Of a stretch of 64,000 nucleotides of DNA, positions 36,626-48,999 are shown piece by piece. Source of the DNA: Xanthostigma xanthostigma (lineage: Eukaryota; Arthropoda; Insecta; Raphidioptera; Raphidiidae). The notes under the pieces were generated by a model, which was given only the letters and a program-made list of their open reading frames with translations, was not told the DNA's origin and did not search any database. Position 1 is the first letter of the stretch. Each line of letters opens with the position of its first letter. The translations under genes were made by a program, and so were the position numbers. Location of the stretch: assembly GCA_963575645.1 (NCBI GenBank), contig OY754466.1, positions 7,852,001 to 7,916,000 of the forward strand, read 5' to 3'.

Positions 36626-38192
36626 CTAAAACCAAAATTAGTTTCTAAAAAGATTCGTTACAATTTACACAATCAAGCCTACAACTGAACAAATTATAGA
36701 ATGCAATTTCGTACAACATTCTTCAGTTGTTTGTTTTTTATGCAACGCATGATAAGTGATCTTTTTTGACAGTTTATAGGGCACGATTAGATTTTGTTTC
36801 GTTGAATAAAACAAAGTAATAAACATAATCAAATTTTCATAATGAATTTAACCTACATTGTTTGCAATTACAGTTTTCCATATCATTTTTGATAAACACA
36901 ATCTGTGTTGTTATTGTAAATTGAAAATACTGCTAAAACTGCGTAGATCCACTAATATTTCACAGTAAAAATTGATAGAACATAAGAAAACAGGAATAAT
37001 ATTGTACAATCACTATTCTAACCACAAATATTACAAAAACTTTCTTGTTAAATACATAGTTGAGATATTTAGGAATGTGAAAATTAAACAATAAATTATC
37101 TTTAAAAAGTAAAGTGATGTCAAAAAGTCAATTCAGTCTTGATTGAAATAAAATTAAAAATTACCACAAATTAGGAAGAGTGGGGGACAACGATAAAGTA
37201 AGCGCTTTGGAATGTAACATGCCAACGATGAAAATATTCCAAAAATGCGACATTTTTAGATTCTATCCTGGACAAACGCATGAAAGGTCGTTTTATTTCA
37301 TTTATAAACGCAATTGGTGAGTTCGTTGAAACGAAAAGAAATATGGGAAAATGTATAAAATAATGTCACATGAACTTGTAAACACCATGAAAAAGTTGAG
37401 AATCGATATATTTAAATGAAAAACAAATTAATTCGAGAATACAAATAATAGTAATTTATTATTTTCTACTACTTACGAATGAAAAGAACACATTTATTTT
37501 ATAAAAACATCACAAATATTTACTTAAAACATTGAATATTATACAAAAATAAATTTCACTACTGTCTGAATTCCTCGTCAGATGGTGCAAACAAAATTAA
37601 TTTTCACTTGATTATTTTTTAATGCATTCCAATCCTTACTTCTTTTTATTCTTCGTATTCAAAAAAGCGCGCATTCACAAAAATCTCTACATTTTCTAAT
37701 TTTTATAATCTTTCGACTAAAATTTAGAAGAAAAGAGCTGCACGACAAAATTCTACCGATTAAATAGAGAATTTTGTAATAAAATAGATTATAATAGTGC
37801 GTTTCAGTAATGTTTTTTTTTATATTATTAATGGTTTTAAGAAAAAGAACATTAATTTTTTACTATAATTTATTTTTTATGTGTATTTCAATATATATTT
37901 ATTAGAAAATCGATTAAATTTGATATAATCAGTACAATCCCGTCTTCACTGTTTTTATTTTTTATTTTCAAATTTTCCAGTTTCGAGAAATTGGTACCGC
38001 ATTGAACAGTTTGAGGACTACTGTCAGCTACTGTCAAAGCAATTGTCAAAAGAACTGTCAAAAAATAAAAATAGTATAACTACAACCTGAAAACGGAATG
38101 TATTTTGATAAGAATATAATTAAATAAACTTCATACGAATATAACACTAACAACAGTTTCTATTTTTAATTTACCGTACAAATTTATTCATT
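36626..38192. promoter_or_regulatory. Head-to-head region between AMOT and CCDC174
   Basis: No clear exon was found. The missing AMOT start exon must end in phase 1 and could lie here or further away. The 160 bp before the CCDC174 ATG (38030-38190) should hold its promoter. The region is AT-rich with no TATA box I would trust. Confidence 0.4.
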
Positions 38193-41100
38193 ATGAACGG
38201 AAAAACAATAGAAATTAGCAAATCATCTGTAAGTATTAAATAGAGATATCTAAATCTTATATTATACTAGCGGACCCGGCGAACTTCGTACCGCCTAACA
38301 GTATTATATATATATATATCTATATAATTGGAACATCTATCTATCTATTTTATTTATTTTAAAATATACATGGACGTATATGTGTGTATGTCGAACACTC
38401 CGGCTGCGCCGTCGTGCCCGGTGCAAAAGAACGAATGGGGATATTTGAATCTTTGATTAACGTCTGATTAGTACTCTTCAATAAATAAATTATCGACCAA
38501 TTTTTATAAGATCAACAACATTTTCGATATGAATAAAAAAAAGTATACTTACAACACAAAATCCGTTGTTATTGGAAGCTCGTGTTACGTGTTGAGTACT
38601 TTTGAGGTGATAAAATCACTTGAAAATTATTTAATGATGAAAAATGTTAAAAGTATAATATAAATCAATGTTTTTTTAATTTTTGACAGAATTTTTTCAA
38701 ATCATACATAAGGCTGTTTATATTTTAAAACCATGGATACGAATTTAAAAAAAAAATCGTGTCTTTAATAATAATTATAATCAAAGGAAGAAAAAAAATT
38801 TAAGGGTGGACTACCCCTAACATTTAGGGGGATGAAAAATAGATGTTGGCCGATTCTCATAGATACCGGATAAGCACAAAAAATTTCATCAAAATCCGTC
38901 AAGCCGTTTCGGAGGAGTATGACTTCGAAAACTGTGACACGAGAATTTTATATATTAGATTAAGATATCAATTCATTCGTAAACAAAATTGTAGTGTATA
39001 ATCTATTAAAGAGAAGTTTATTTCACTTATCGATCATCTTGTCGATTTATAAAATGTTTGCACCGATATCCAAAAATAACCACTTATGTTTTTTGGTAGC
39101 TGTTGAGTTTGAAAGCAGAAGTCCTCAGGAAACAAGAAGAAGTAAAAAAGGCAAAGCTGCTAGCAAAACCAAAAATAGTCAAGCGTATGGCTAAACCTGA
39201 AACGTTCGATAAAAAAAATACCGGTGTTGAAAAAAGAGACGAAAGAGATTTTAAAGAAATAAATGCGGAAGTCGATGTTAACCAAATTGAAAAATCGAGG
39301 TAAATACAACTGGTTTATAAAGTCTTTTTAAATCAAGTACCTAATTAATTCTTTATGTATCTATAAAACAATTGGGGAACTCTTTCTTTACAAGTGTGGA
39401 AAGATTTTTCTATAATCGTAATTATATATTAATACGTTAAGGTTAAGATGTTTGCCTCCCTTTTTAGAAAAAACCACACAAATTCTCCACATAAATTATA
39501 TATCATTTTACAGATAATTGCTTGCTCTACTGACATCGACAACTAAAAAATTTATTATTGCTTTTGTTTTTGTAAATTAATTAATTAACAGCAACGCTGA
39601 GCAACGTCTGCCATCTGACGGCTTATCCCAACGCTTTTGCTACTTGCGCCTCTATATGACAATTTTAGTAAAATATTTCTTCGATCTGTCATCTGAGCTT
39701 CATATTGTAATACAACAAAAAGAAGAACGTTATAAGCAGTGTGCAAAATTAGAAACGAATTGAATACCTGCAATCATATTTAAAAAATAATTTTGTAAAG
39801 TGGTAATTATTATACTTATTTAGTGCGAATAATTCGCACAGGTCACGCTAGTATAAATACATTTTATTAACTTAAATGTTTTATTATTGACAAACTCTAT
39901 AAGCCAATGCATTTTTTAATTACTTATTTATTTTAATCCGAGGAATTTAAAATTACAGATTAGCATTAGAATCGAAGACACGTTTGTATGAGCGATTATC
40001 ATCCAATCAACAGTGTCTTGATAATGACGAGTTAAAGAGCCAGTATTTAGTTCAGTTTGACCAAAAACTACGGGAAGAGAATGACAAATGTCTGAACGAC
40101 GATGTAGAAGAATGTAATGAGATTGAAGAAAATGATATGGAAAAACAAGAAGAAGATGAACACATTGATTCAGACGACGAATGGTATGTAATACTGTACT
40201 TACAACAATAATAATAATACTGTGTGTTATGTGACGTCATCCTCAAATAACAGATGGCGCAGCAATCAGCAAATACTGTTTATAGAGAAATAGTTCACTA
40301 TTTGATATAAATTGACATAAATTATGCTTTCTAACAAGCTACCAGTACTGATAGCTTGTGACAAACATAGCGTCAGAAAAATAAGGGGAAAAAATATTGC
40401 ATGATCTGTTTTTGGCGGATCAAGTCACTCTAGAAGCAGTTTTAGTTTGTATTCGAATCAAATAGTAAAAACAAAAACCATTTGAAAATTCTACGAAATA
40501 TTTTCTTTTCTCAACGATCCGGACATTAAATCCATCATCAGGAGTACAGACATACTGAATTATTTGAAGATGCAATTGTTTTTTAGGTTAATGAGTTTTG
40601 CCTCTCCGGCATATAATATAATTTGCACTGATTTTTCACTCGGCACTTGGTAGAACATGATTAATAACAAATAGTAAAAACGAAAATAAATAATTCAGTA
40701 CATGTCTGTACTCCTGATGATGGACTTAATGTCCGAAACGATCGTTGAGAAGAGAAAATATTTTGTAGAATTTTCACGTGTTTTTTGTTTTCACTATTTG
40801 TTATTAATCATGTTCTACCAAATGCCGAGTGAAAAATCAGTGCAAATTATAATCTAATAGTATTCGATAATCATACCGGGTGAGGCAAAAGTCCCGGAAC
40901 GGTTGAATATCTCGCATACTACGCATCATATCAAAAAAAAAAAATACGTGTCAAATATTTTTCGCAAAACTATTTTTTGATACCACACATGACTCCCCAC
41001 CCCCCACCCAGTTGGTGGGGGGAGGGGCAACTTTAAAATTTTAAATAGGAACCCCTATTTTTTATTGCAGATTCGGATTCTACGGGAAAAATTACGTACA

Positions 41101-44100
41101 ATTGATGTAATTTTTCCCGTGGGTTTTAGGGGTTGACAAATATTTTTGGGCCCGAAAATACCAAAAAATTTTTCCGAATCGTTTCAAAATTGAAATTTAA
41201 CCCTTTAGTAATGATTAAAATGCGCTACCAAAATTTTATTAAAATCGGCCCGACAGGACCAGACTTAAAAATTTTATGAAAACGTTAGTTTGTAGATATG
41301 GACAGCAATGCTGCATGATGCCATCTGACGGCTTAGCTCAACGCTTTTGCTACTTGCGCGTCTATATGACAATTTTAGTAAAATATTTCTTCGATCTGTC
41401 AACTGAGCTTCATATTGTAATACAACAAAAAGAAGAAGCTTATAAGCAGTGTGCAAAATTAGAAACGAATTGAATACCTGCAATCATATTTAAAAAATAA
41501 TTTTGTAAAGTGATAATTATTATACTTATTTAGTGCGAATAATTCGCACAGGTCACACTAGTTTTTATTTAATTATTTTTCTCTTACCTTTACATTATTA
41601 CGATACCCATAAAATAACATTGTTGCAGGGTTGAATACACGGATTGTTTGGGTCGTTCGAGGCGCTGCTTGCGTGAAGATTTGTCATTCATTAAGTCACG
41701 AGATGAAGAATTACGTTCGACACTTAACACAAACAAAAGCCCGACAACAATTCAAAGCAGCGAAACCGTAATAATTGATGATAATGATGAAAGTCCGGAA
41801 CTCGTATCGACCGATATGAAGCGAGATGCAATGAGAAAGAAGTGGGAGGAACAAGAAGAACAACTGCTGAAAAAATCCGATGTACATTATCAGGACGTAT
41901 TATACGATGGTAAGTGATACTTTTATGTTTGAGGATAACTTGAGCTTTCGGGTGGTAACAAAGCTACAATTTTGTAATATTTTGTACAAAATTTTAAGGA
42001 AAAGTTATTGTTTCCTCACCCTGCACCGTACTGTTGGATTTTTAAAAGAAGACCGATCTATGGAATGTAGTCCTATGACCTTATTGCAGAAGAGCGCACA
42101 TGTATTTTATATTACATAATATTAGTAAAAGGTAATGATCCTGGAACCGCTTCTATGCAATAAGGGAGTCCAGTCGACCAAACGTTTAACAATTGTGTTA
42201 TCGCGATAATTGTACTATTGCTATAGCCGTACGACTATACAGCGACACTTGCTAACAGTACAAAAAAATCATACACCAGACAGTACATAGGCGTGCGTCC
42301 ACAGACTAAGTTGAGAGGTGTTGTCTGAATATCATCAAAATGGAAAGTAAAAAGGGAAAAACAGTTAGAAGTGGCGCTAGGGAGGTCATAGCGAATGTAA
42401 TTAAAATTTTGCTTTACTATTTATTATGAATGAAATTTAAAGCTATACATTTGTTTGCATGCCTTGCTATGCGCCGCCTATGAATTCCGATAATTTGGGA
42501 ACACATCAGCGACTTCTTGCCCTTTCCCCACCGGTCTTCTTTCGCCGATCGCACAGTACATATGATAGGTAATCCAGAATGTTCAATGTTCTGTCTTTCA
42601 TATTCTTTAAATTCAAAAAATTTTTCAGTCAGTATAATTTTAAACAAGTTACAATTGACACGATTATACAATTTTCAGTAAAAATCAGTCGTTTTTTCAA
42701 GAAAAATAGTAATTTTAATACCCGTTGATGACATTTTTTATTTTAATTTATTTTTTACATAACAACAATACTGAGAAAACAGACAGCATTGATTCTCCGA
42801 AGATGGCATAAAGAGTGCCGAAACGTCAGACAATAAAATGCAATAAAAAAAAAACTTCAGTATTTGCAAAGTTCACTGATCCTATGCCACCAGGTTTTAT
42901 CCTTTAATCTTCTAATATGTAAACAGGATCATCAGCACTCTAAATTATTAGAGTTATTTTTCATAATCCAGAAGGCTGCCTGTTTTATTTTATAATTAAA
43001 AAACTTTTATATTTTTGTTTTTTAGAGGCCCGAGCTCACGGTGTTGGTTACTTTAGTTTCTCTCGAGACGAGAAAGAACGATCACAACAGCAGCGCTCGC
43101 TGAACGAACTGAGAGAGGAGACTAGACGACAACAGGAGGCTGTTAATGAGAAAAGAACACAGCGCGATAAAGCACTTGCTGCCAGAAGGCACGCTGCTCT
43201 TAATAGAAAGCGCGCTCGAATGGGACTTCCCCCACTTGAAGATACTGAAGAAGAACAAATACAGGAGCCAGGTTTGTAAATAACTAAATAGTTTATTGAC
43301 GCTATAGATTTAAAAAATGATTTTGAGATCGATCTTTATTTTTTTTTGCTATATAATTTGTCGATTCTTATAATTGAATATCGAAACAATTAGGCTTTTG
43401 AAAAAAAAATAATTATCGATTTTTTTATTGTATTTTAAAACTTTATTATAAATAATATTGATAATCGATGCGAAAAACTTTTTTTAAATTAATTATAAGC
43501 AATTTATAATTGATAAAATATTAAAAAAAATCACGTGACTGCAAACGCACTAAAATTGTTTTTGACAGTTGTTACGTCATAATGGTAAAATGTATATACG
43601 CAGTATACTATCAATGGCTTCTACATGTGTATTGACTAAAACATTATGACGTCACATAATGTTCGGGAAATGTCGGCCCGTTCTCGGAACTGGGTACAAA
43701 AATTTATTTTTAATTTGATATAACTTTTGAATTATAACGAAAATAAAAAAAAAGAAAAATAGTTTTGTTATAAAACTTATATACGATCTTTCCATTTATG
43801 ACAAAAAAAATGTCATTCAAAAGCCCAATTGTATTAAATGAACTCTCCAAAATTTTTTCTTGTTGAAGTTTTAAACTACAGTCGAAATTGTCGGATAAAA
43901 ATAATTACGTCAGTTGTAACAAAATGTGTAATCTCAAAATTTTTGGGTGACACTAACGTAATGAGTCTTTTTCTTGCACATAACTGTAAAATCTGCTTGT
44001 CATTTTTTTTTTTTAATAATCTTCGAGTTTGTGAAATTATTGATTTTTTAGAAACAGAACCAGACAAGGTTGACGATTCGACGGAAGTTCTTGTCGATAA

Positions 44101-44740
44101 AGAAGTTAGCGTTGAAGATCAGGCACGTGAATTGGCAAGACGACAACACGTGCGGCCATGGGATCTTCCAAAACTGAAAAAACGAGAGGTTATGTCACAA
44201 GACGAATGGGTTGCGAATAAACGATCGGAACGACCGAATGAATTTGCACCACCTAGTTTTTACATCGATCGTGAAGGCAAAGATACAAAAGAAATTTTAA
44301 ATAGATACAAGAATAGTAAAAATGAAACGTTAAACAATGATCAATTAGATGAAGATGAAGCTGATACAAACAATAGGGCAAACTTATTCTTTACGAGTAG
44401 AAAACCGAAAGCGTTTAGAAATGATTGGCGGAAAGATATGTCATCACAAGAAGATCAAATAAATCAGAACTTTATTCCGACACCGATTATAGATGAACCT
44501 GTCGATGGTTCTAGAACAAACGAAAGTCGCAATGAAACAAAAGACGATCGAAGTTTTAAAAGGAAGTATTCCGAGATCCCTCCACCTCCGGAATACAGCG
44601 ATGCAAACACCAGTTCAGTACGTGTTCAGTCAGCGTCAACCAGCTCTATAAGAGCTTCGGTGGAAGCTGGACTGAGATTTCTCAGAGAACAGGCAGAAAA
44701 AAAACAAAGACGTGGAGAAAATGTTGGATTTTTTGATTAG
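38193..44740 (+). CDS. CCDC174: Coiled-coil domain-containing protein 174 homologue
   Basis: Exons: 38193-38228, 39100-39299, 39959-40183, 41629-41909, 43026-43271 and 44052-44740. Every junction keeps frame, giving 558 residues. Exons 1-2 give SSLLSLKAEVLRKQEEVKKA, the conserved N-terminal motif of CCDC174. The exon 3/4 junction gives DDEWVEYTDCLGRSRRCL (human EEWVDYVDSLGRSRRC). The exon 4/5 junction gives VHYQDVLYDEARAHGVGYFS (human [20 protein letters not shown]), then a basic coiled coil. Exon 6 has VRPWDLPKLKKRE and ERPNEFAPPSFY, matching the family's WDRGKE and EFAPPSDY region. CCDC174 is a nuclear protein tied to the exon-junction complex in vertebrates. A candidate AATAAA is at 44880-44885. 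Open frames extend upstream of exons 2 and 6 into introns but are not exon sequence. Confidence 0.95.
38267..38959 (-). mobile_element. Non-autonomous Helitron in CCDC174 intron 1
   Basis: On the minus strand it starts A|TCTAATATATAAAATTCTC and ends GCCGGGTCCGCTAG|T. There is a TA repeat near the 3' end (38308-38322) and a nested fragment similar to the THAP element around 38690-38750. No Rep or helicase gene. Confidence 0.85.
39416..39851 (+). mobile_element. Helitron-type repeat Y, copy 2
   Basis: Starts TCGTAATTATATATTAATAC and ends GCGAATAATTCGCACAGG, then TCACGCTAG and host T. It lacks the internal duplication of copy 1. In CCDC174 intron 2. Confidence 0.75.
40459..40855. repeat. Nested inverted repeats around a hammerhead motif (Penelope-like relic)
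   Basis: The stretch AAAATTCTACGAAATATTTT on the left has an inverted counterpart ending TTTTGTAGAATTTTC on the right. A second pair (ATTTGCACTGATTTTTCACT and its inverse) is nested with it. A degenerate hammerhead core lies on the minus strand near 40518-40545 and a better one on the plus strand at 40711-40749. Inverted terminal segments with hammerheads are typical of Penelope-like retroelements; no reverse transcriptase is present. Confidence 0.55.
40711..40749 (+). ncRNA. Hammerhead-ribozyme-like motif 2
   Basis: Core CTGATGA (40714-40720), stem II GGAC/GTCC, GAAAC, a GATC tetraloop and GTT. Stem I pairs CTC before the core with GAG after the triplet. Sense to CCDC174 intron 3. This is the most canonical of the three motifs. 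Confidence 0.55.
41275..41561 (+). mobile_element. Helitron-type repeat Y, copy 3 (3' fragment)
   Basis: Shares the 3' half of copies 1 and 2, ending GCGAATAATTCGCACAGG, then TCACACTAG and T. The left side adjoins unrelated repeat sequence, so this is a 5'-truncated or capture-derived copy. Confidence 0.7.
42794..42830 (+). ncRNA. Hammerhead-ribozyme-like motif 3 (core substitution)
   Basis: Core CCGAAGA (42797-42803), stem II GGCA/TGCC, GAAAC and GTC. Stem I pairs TCT with AGA. The second core base is C instead of T, which should weaken or abolish cleavage. Sense to CCDC174 intron 4. Confidence 0.4.
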
Positions 44741-44982
44741 CGATTGTCAACTATTTATAATTACATTAAAATCTCACTACTTTAGATTTTCCTCGGTGTC
44801 TTTTGTACATACTTTTTTGTAATCTGTAACTTTTTACCGGGGTAGTGTGAACTGCCTATTCTGTAAACATCAAAACGACAATAAACAGAAATATATATTT
44901 TTTTAGTATATTTGTTTATACATGCCACAATGCCTCATACCATAAAATAAAAATTGAAATATTCTTCAACTCTATTTTCTAA

Positions 44983-45366
44983 TAGAGCTGTAAAAGTAAC
45001 GAGAAATTGTGTACCCGTATGTATTCGTTACTTAAAGAACCAGTACCCGTTACTTTCGTATCGTTACGTTACTCGGTACTTTTCATACGACATACAATAG
45101 TGTACTTAACAGCATCAAGCAATAAGCATGTAGTTCGCATCAAAGCGCATCGCATACGTGATACGACATGAGTCATGACTTCATACTTTATGAATACTTA
45201 TAAGTGTAACACATTGTGTTCGTATAACCGTATCAAACGAGCCGAACTAACATAGATACGAAACATGCGAGTAACGAAATTAATTTGTAAGGAACGATTC
45301 GGTACTTCGAGTCAGACGATGTACCCGTTACTCAGTAACGAATACATGCGGTTTGTTACAGCTCTA
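44983..45366. mobile_element. hAT MITE, TAGAGCTG family, copy 2
   Basis: Same ends as 34648-34979, exact 8-bp TSD TTTTCTAA (44975-44982 and 45367-45374). It is longer than copy 1 by extra segments near 45100 and 45280. Confidence 0.9.
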
Positions 45367-45428
45367 TTTTCTAAACATACAGTTTTCAATTTAAAGGCAC
45401 CGGTATAGCGCCGCTAAATAACGTAGCT

Positions 45429-45656
45429 CAGGCCTGGGCAAATGGCGGCTCACAGTAGAATTTTCTCCAGCCCGCGAAGCATTTTATAAGTGATTAAAGC
45501 AAAAATATTACTGTTTGCCAATTTAGAAAAATAGTAAATAGTGTTTAAAAACTTGAAATTGTTGTTTCAAAAAAACTATATTTAAAATTAGAAAAAGAAA
45601 TTGTCAAATTTTCATCCGCAATGTGGCCCGACGATCAAAAGATTTGCCCACCCCTG
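45429..45656. mobile_element. Short hAT-like MITE
   Basis: Ends CAGGCCTGGGCAAAT and ATTTGCCCACCCCTG-like inverse. The flanking 8-mers ACGTAGCT and ATCTAGCT differ at two positions, so this is an old insertion. Confidence 0.65.
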
Positions 45657-46223
45657 ATCTAGCTGTTCCTACGCTAAAACCTTCATTATTCCAAGCCATA
45701 AAAAACGCGGTGGGGTTGCACCACTTAAAATGATGCATTCGCAGGAAAAAATGTAAAAAATGACTAATTTTCCCGCTAATCGGTGATCATTTCTACAGAA
45801 TTCATGTTTAAGCAAAGAAAATGTATTTTACGTTAGTGTGCTCCAAACAGGTTATAGTTATGATTCATTAAGAAAAACTATCGGAAAGGTGACAGGAAAA
45901 ATATTTGTGGATAATCACGATTTGAAATTCAAAATACTTCACAATATAAGCGTGTGGGACGGAATGCTTTACATTGTTGCATTGCTTTGCCGCTTCATTA
46001 AGCGAACCGTACTATAATGATGATTCACTCCTACTATTTTGGTACCTTATTATAGCTGATTCACTTTTACCAGCATGGAATAATACAGATTTTTGAGAAA
46101 ATTAGAAAAGTGTCCCTACCAATCAAGGTCAGATGTTACTTCGTTCCGTTGGATAATAATGAGGGGATGACATCATCCGGCGGACCTGTCAATTGATATT
46201 ATGTGGTTGATAAAAAATATTAA

Positions 46224-46998
46224 AGGCCCCCATACACCTCGTTCTTTTTTGGCAGTTTTAACCGCCGGGTAAACTGTACGGTTAAACACGAACAACGGCC
46301 ATCCCCATACACCTCGTTCTTTTATGGCAGTTTTAACCGCACGGGTAAAACTGTACGGTTAATTAAACACGAACAACGGCCATATCCACACAGAGGCGTT
46401 GTTTCGTTCAGTTTTTCTGAAGTCGTGGCATCATTAATACGATCTGCTTTGATGGATCCTACGACAACGTAGAGAATCTATTTTCTTTTTTACACATTCC
46501 TTTGTTGCTGAATTATCTACTTCTCTTAATTTTATAATCATGTCTTCGGAAGCTTTATTTTTTTTATCCCTATCAGAATACTCACTAGATTTTATTTTCC
46601 AAAGGCACGAATGGCTTCGATACAATTGTATGAATTGAACGAGCTGAAACTTGAACCTGGGGATTGGTTCAATTACCTGAGAATGGACGAACATACTTAT
46701 TTTGAGTTATTATTAAAATGTAAATCAATACTCAAACTAATTACAATCATTTAATTAATATGACTTATTTGCTGTACGTCGCACCACTGAATAAACACGT
46801 CGATTCTTATCGGAAAGCGCCACACATTACGATTTGAAACGACAACCAGCAAACACGTCGTGTTTAAAATCAAGATTCGGCAGATATAAAAACTGCCGTG
46901 TTTCATCGACAGTTTTTGCCCATACACTTCGGTTTTGACCGACATGTTTTATCGTGACGATGAAAACTGCCAAAAAAGAACGAGGTGTATGGGGGCCT
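46224..46998. mobile_element. PIF/Harbinger deletion derivative with MADF and transposase fragments
   Basis: Inverted ends AGGCCCCCATACACCTCG, flanked by the 3-bp TSD TAA (46221-46223 and 46999-47001). Minus strand 46434-46670: FIQLYRSHSCLWKIKSSEYS, then MIIKLREVD and VKKKIDSLRCR, a MADF domain. Plus strand 46625-46755: LKLEPGDWFNYLRMDEHTYF resembles the N-terminal side of a Harbinger DDE transposase. Divergent MADF and transposase genes are the usual Harbinger layout; here only pieces remain. The left end is internally duplicated (46224-46385). The element is inserted in an older repeat also found near 19190-19290. Confidence 0.85.
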
Positions 46999-47001
46999 TA
47001 A

Positions 47002-47548
47002 CGGTCCGCCAGCTGAAATTATTCATTTGACCTTGCTTACCATCATATATTTAAATTTTTATTATAAAAACGGACATGAAATTATGTAATATTGTTACAT
47101 TTATATAACCACAAAAACAGAAGATAATACTAAAAATCTTAGTAATAATGTGATAAAGACACACATTGGCAGTATAATTCTATTTTTATACTAATTAATT
47201 TAATGCAGGAAGTGAGAGAGGTAAAGCGGTATGGGTAAACCCAGATTCCGAGAACAATTAAATTTTTTATAAACAAAGGAACGTATATACGAGTTCCGTT
47301 TCTTAGAATGAGATAGCTATATAAACACTTGTGATAAGGTAATGCAAACTAAAAACAGAGATACTAAAAACAAGTTGTTCTACTGTTCAGAGGCCAATGA
47401 GAAACAGTCGTTCAGAGACATTCAGTTGTTTGCCACGAAAGTTTATATTTTGTTTTGACTTACTTTAAAGTGTGATTTAAGTTAGGTTATATTTATAAGA
47501 AAAAGTATATACAATTTGATATCAATTTTTGATTAACTTGAATTTATC
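47002..47548 (+). promoter_or_regulatory. Upstream region of the first MSD gene
   Basis: Nothing coding. An arthropod-type initiator TTCAGT occurs at 47421-47426, with no TATA box upstream. If used, it gives a 5' leader of about 125 bases without an intron. Confidence 0.35.
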
Positions 47549-47974
47549 ATGTCGGATGGGGGCTGTGATAGTGGGGGCGGCGGTGGAGATTGCGGTGGAG
47601 GCGGTGATACCGGAGGCGGCGGTGATTCCGGTGGAGGTTGCCATTCTAGCGGAGCCGATCATTCCAGCGGAGGCAATCATTCCAGCGGAGCCGATCATTC
47701 CAGCGGAGGCTGCCATTCCGGTGGAGGCGGTCATTCCAGTGGGGGCGGCCACCATTCGGGTGGAGATTACCATTCCAGTGGAGATTTCCATTCCAGCGGA
47801 GGCAATCATTCCGCTGGAGGAAACGATTATAACGGAGGAACATCAGCTTTTGGAAATTATACAAGTGATTCGAGCGGTTTCGGTGATAGCGATGGATATT
47901 CCAGAAGAAAACGGAAACCCAAAAACGCGCCATACAACGGGCAAGCCGATTGCTGCTGCTGCGTGATTATTTAA
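47549..47974 (+). CDS. MSD-family Gly/His/Ser-rich protein with C-terminal Cys cluster and CaaX-type end
   Basis: 141 residues, single exon. It begins MSDGGCDSGGGGGDCGGGGD, followed by about ten six-residue repeats of the form (G)G-x-H-S-S-G rich in His with a few Cys (residues about 28-92), a GNYTSDSSGFGDSDG stretch, a basic patch RRKRKPK and the end QADCCCCVII. The last four residues (CVII) fit a CaaX prenylation box and the three preceding cysteines could be palmitoylated, so a membrane-tethered protein is predicted. Nothing in the sequence tells its role; His/Cys richness could bind metal. It is the first of three same-strand genes starting MSD. Candidate AATAAA at 48223-48228. I do not recognise the family. 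Confidence 0.75.
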   Translation: MSDGGCDSGGGGGDCGGGGDTGGGGDSGGGCHSSGADHSSGGNHSSGADHSSGGCHSGGGGHSSGGGHHSGGDYHSSGDFHSSGGNHSAGGNDYNGGTSAFGNYTSDSSGFGDSDGYSRRKRKPKNAPYNGQADCCCCVII

Positions 47975-48999
47975 AGTCGAAATTCAAACGAAACGCAGTG
48001 CCAACATTTGACTAGAAATTATTTTTCTTTAATTATTTGAACGGAACATTTAATTATTTTGATTTTGTTTACATCGTTGATCTAATTGTTATATTCAATG
48101 TTAAAAATTTGATGAACATATTCTGTTATATGTATTGTATCTTGTTTCTACAAAAAAGAATTAGATAGATTTTCTAAATTGTTTAAAAGTTACAGCAGTC
48201 ATTTTAAACAAAATAACACGTAAATAAATGAAGGTAAAAGTTTTAGCTAACTTTTGCAGCAAGGGGCATACCTTTGTCTACAATTGTTTAATAAAGGCTT
48301 TAAATACCTATATTAATAGAAAAAATGTTAAGTGAAAAGAATTTAGAGTATGCGATTATGACTGAAATGACGGTCACAGAGGTTAATGAATTCCCTGCAG
48401 ACAATAATAAGTTGATTGGAAATTATTGTGACGCATGACGTGTTTACTGTTGATACGAATTATTGTAAAATAAGTGTTGTATATGTATAAGTACTTATAA
48501 TAAACATAATGTAGGCTATAATTTTATGTTTTTAAAAGAAATAAATATCTGTTACAAAAAAAGCGTTTTAAACTGATTAAATATCTGCCATTCATTTACA
48601 GTACGTATCAAACACAGGAAAAAATTATCAAATTTTGAAACCATAGGTGAACTGTACTAGTACTACAACAACAAAATTAAAGTAACGTCTAACCTTGGCG
48701 GGTAGATATTTTTACTTCAAACTTTGGCAACACTGCGCGACAATAAGGAGTCGCATATTCCATGTCCATATCGCATATACTTACACAAAATGCACTGAAA
48801 AAACATATATCGATTGTAATGTGTGTCTGTTTACTGACTTCAGTACAGCGGGCCGTCTTTTTGTCTTCTAAAAGCGTTGAAATAAAAAAAAAGAAACCTT
48901 GACCACATTTATAACCACAAAACAACGTACAAATTTTGTACTGATCAAAGTATACGCTTATTGAAAAGCAAAAGGTGCGTATTTTTGAAATAATCGATA
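47975..48999. other. Spacer between MSD genes 1 and 2
   Basis: Contains the 3' end of gene 1 and the unmarked promoter of gene 2. No other gene and no recognisable transposon. Confidence 0.5.

Noticed and set aside
43838-44051. Upstream extension of the CCDC174 last exon to an ATG at 43838
   Set aside because: This is intron sequence that happens to be open. A clear acceptor at 44050-44051 joins in phase to exon 5 and restores family homology.
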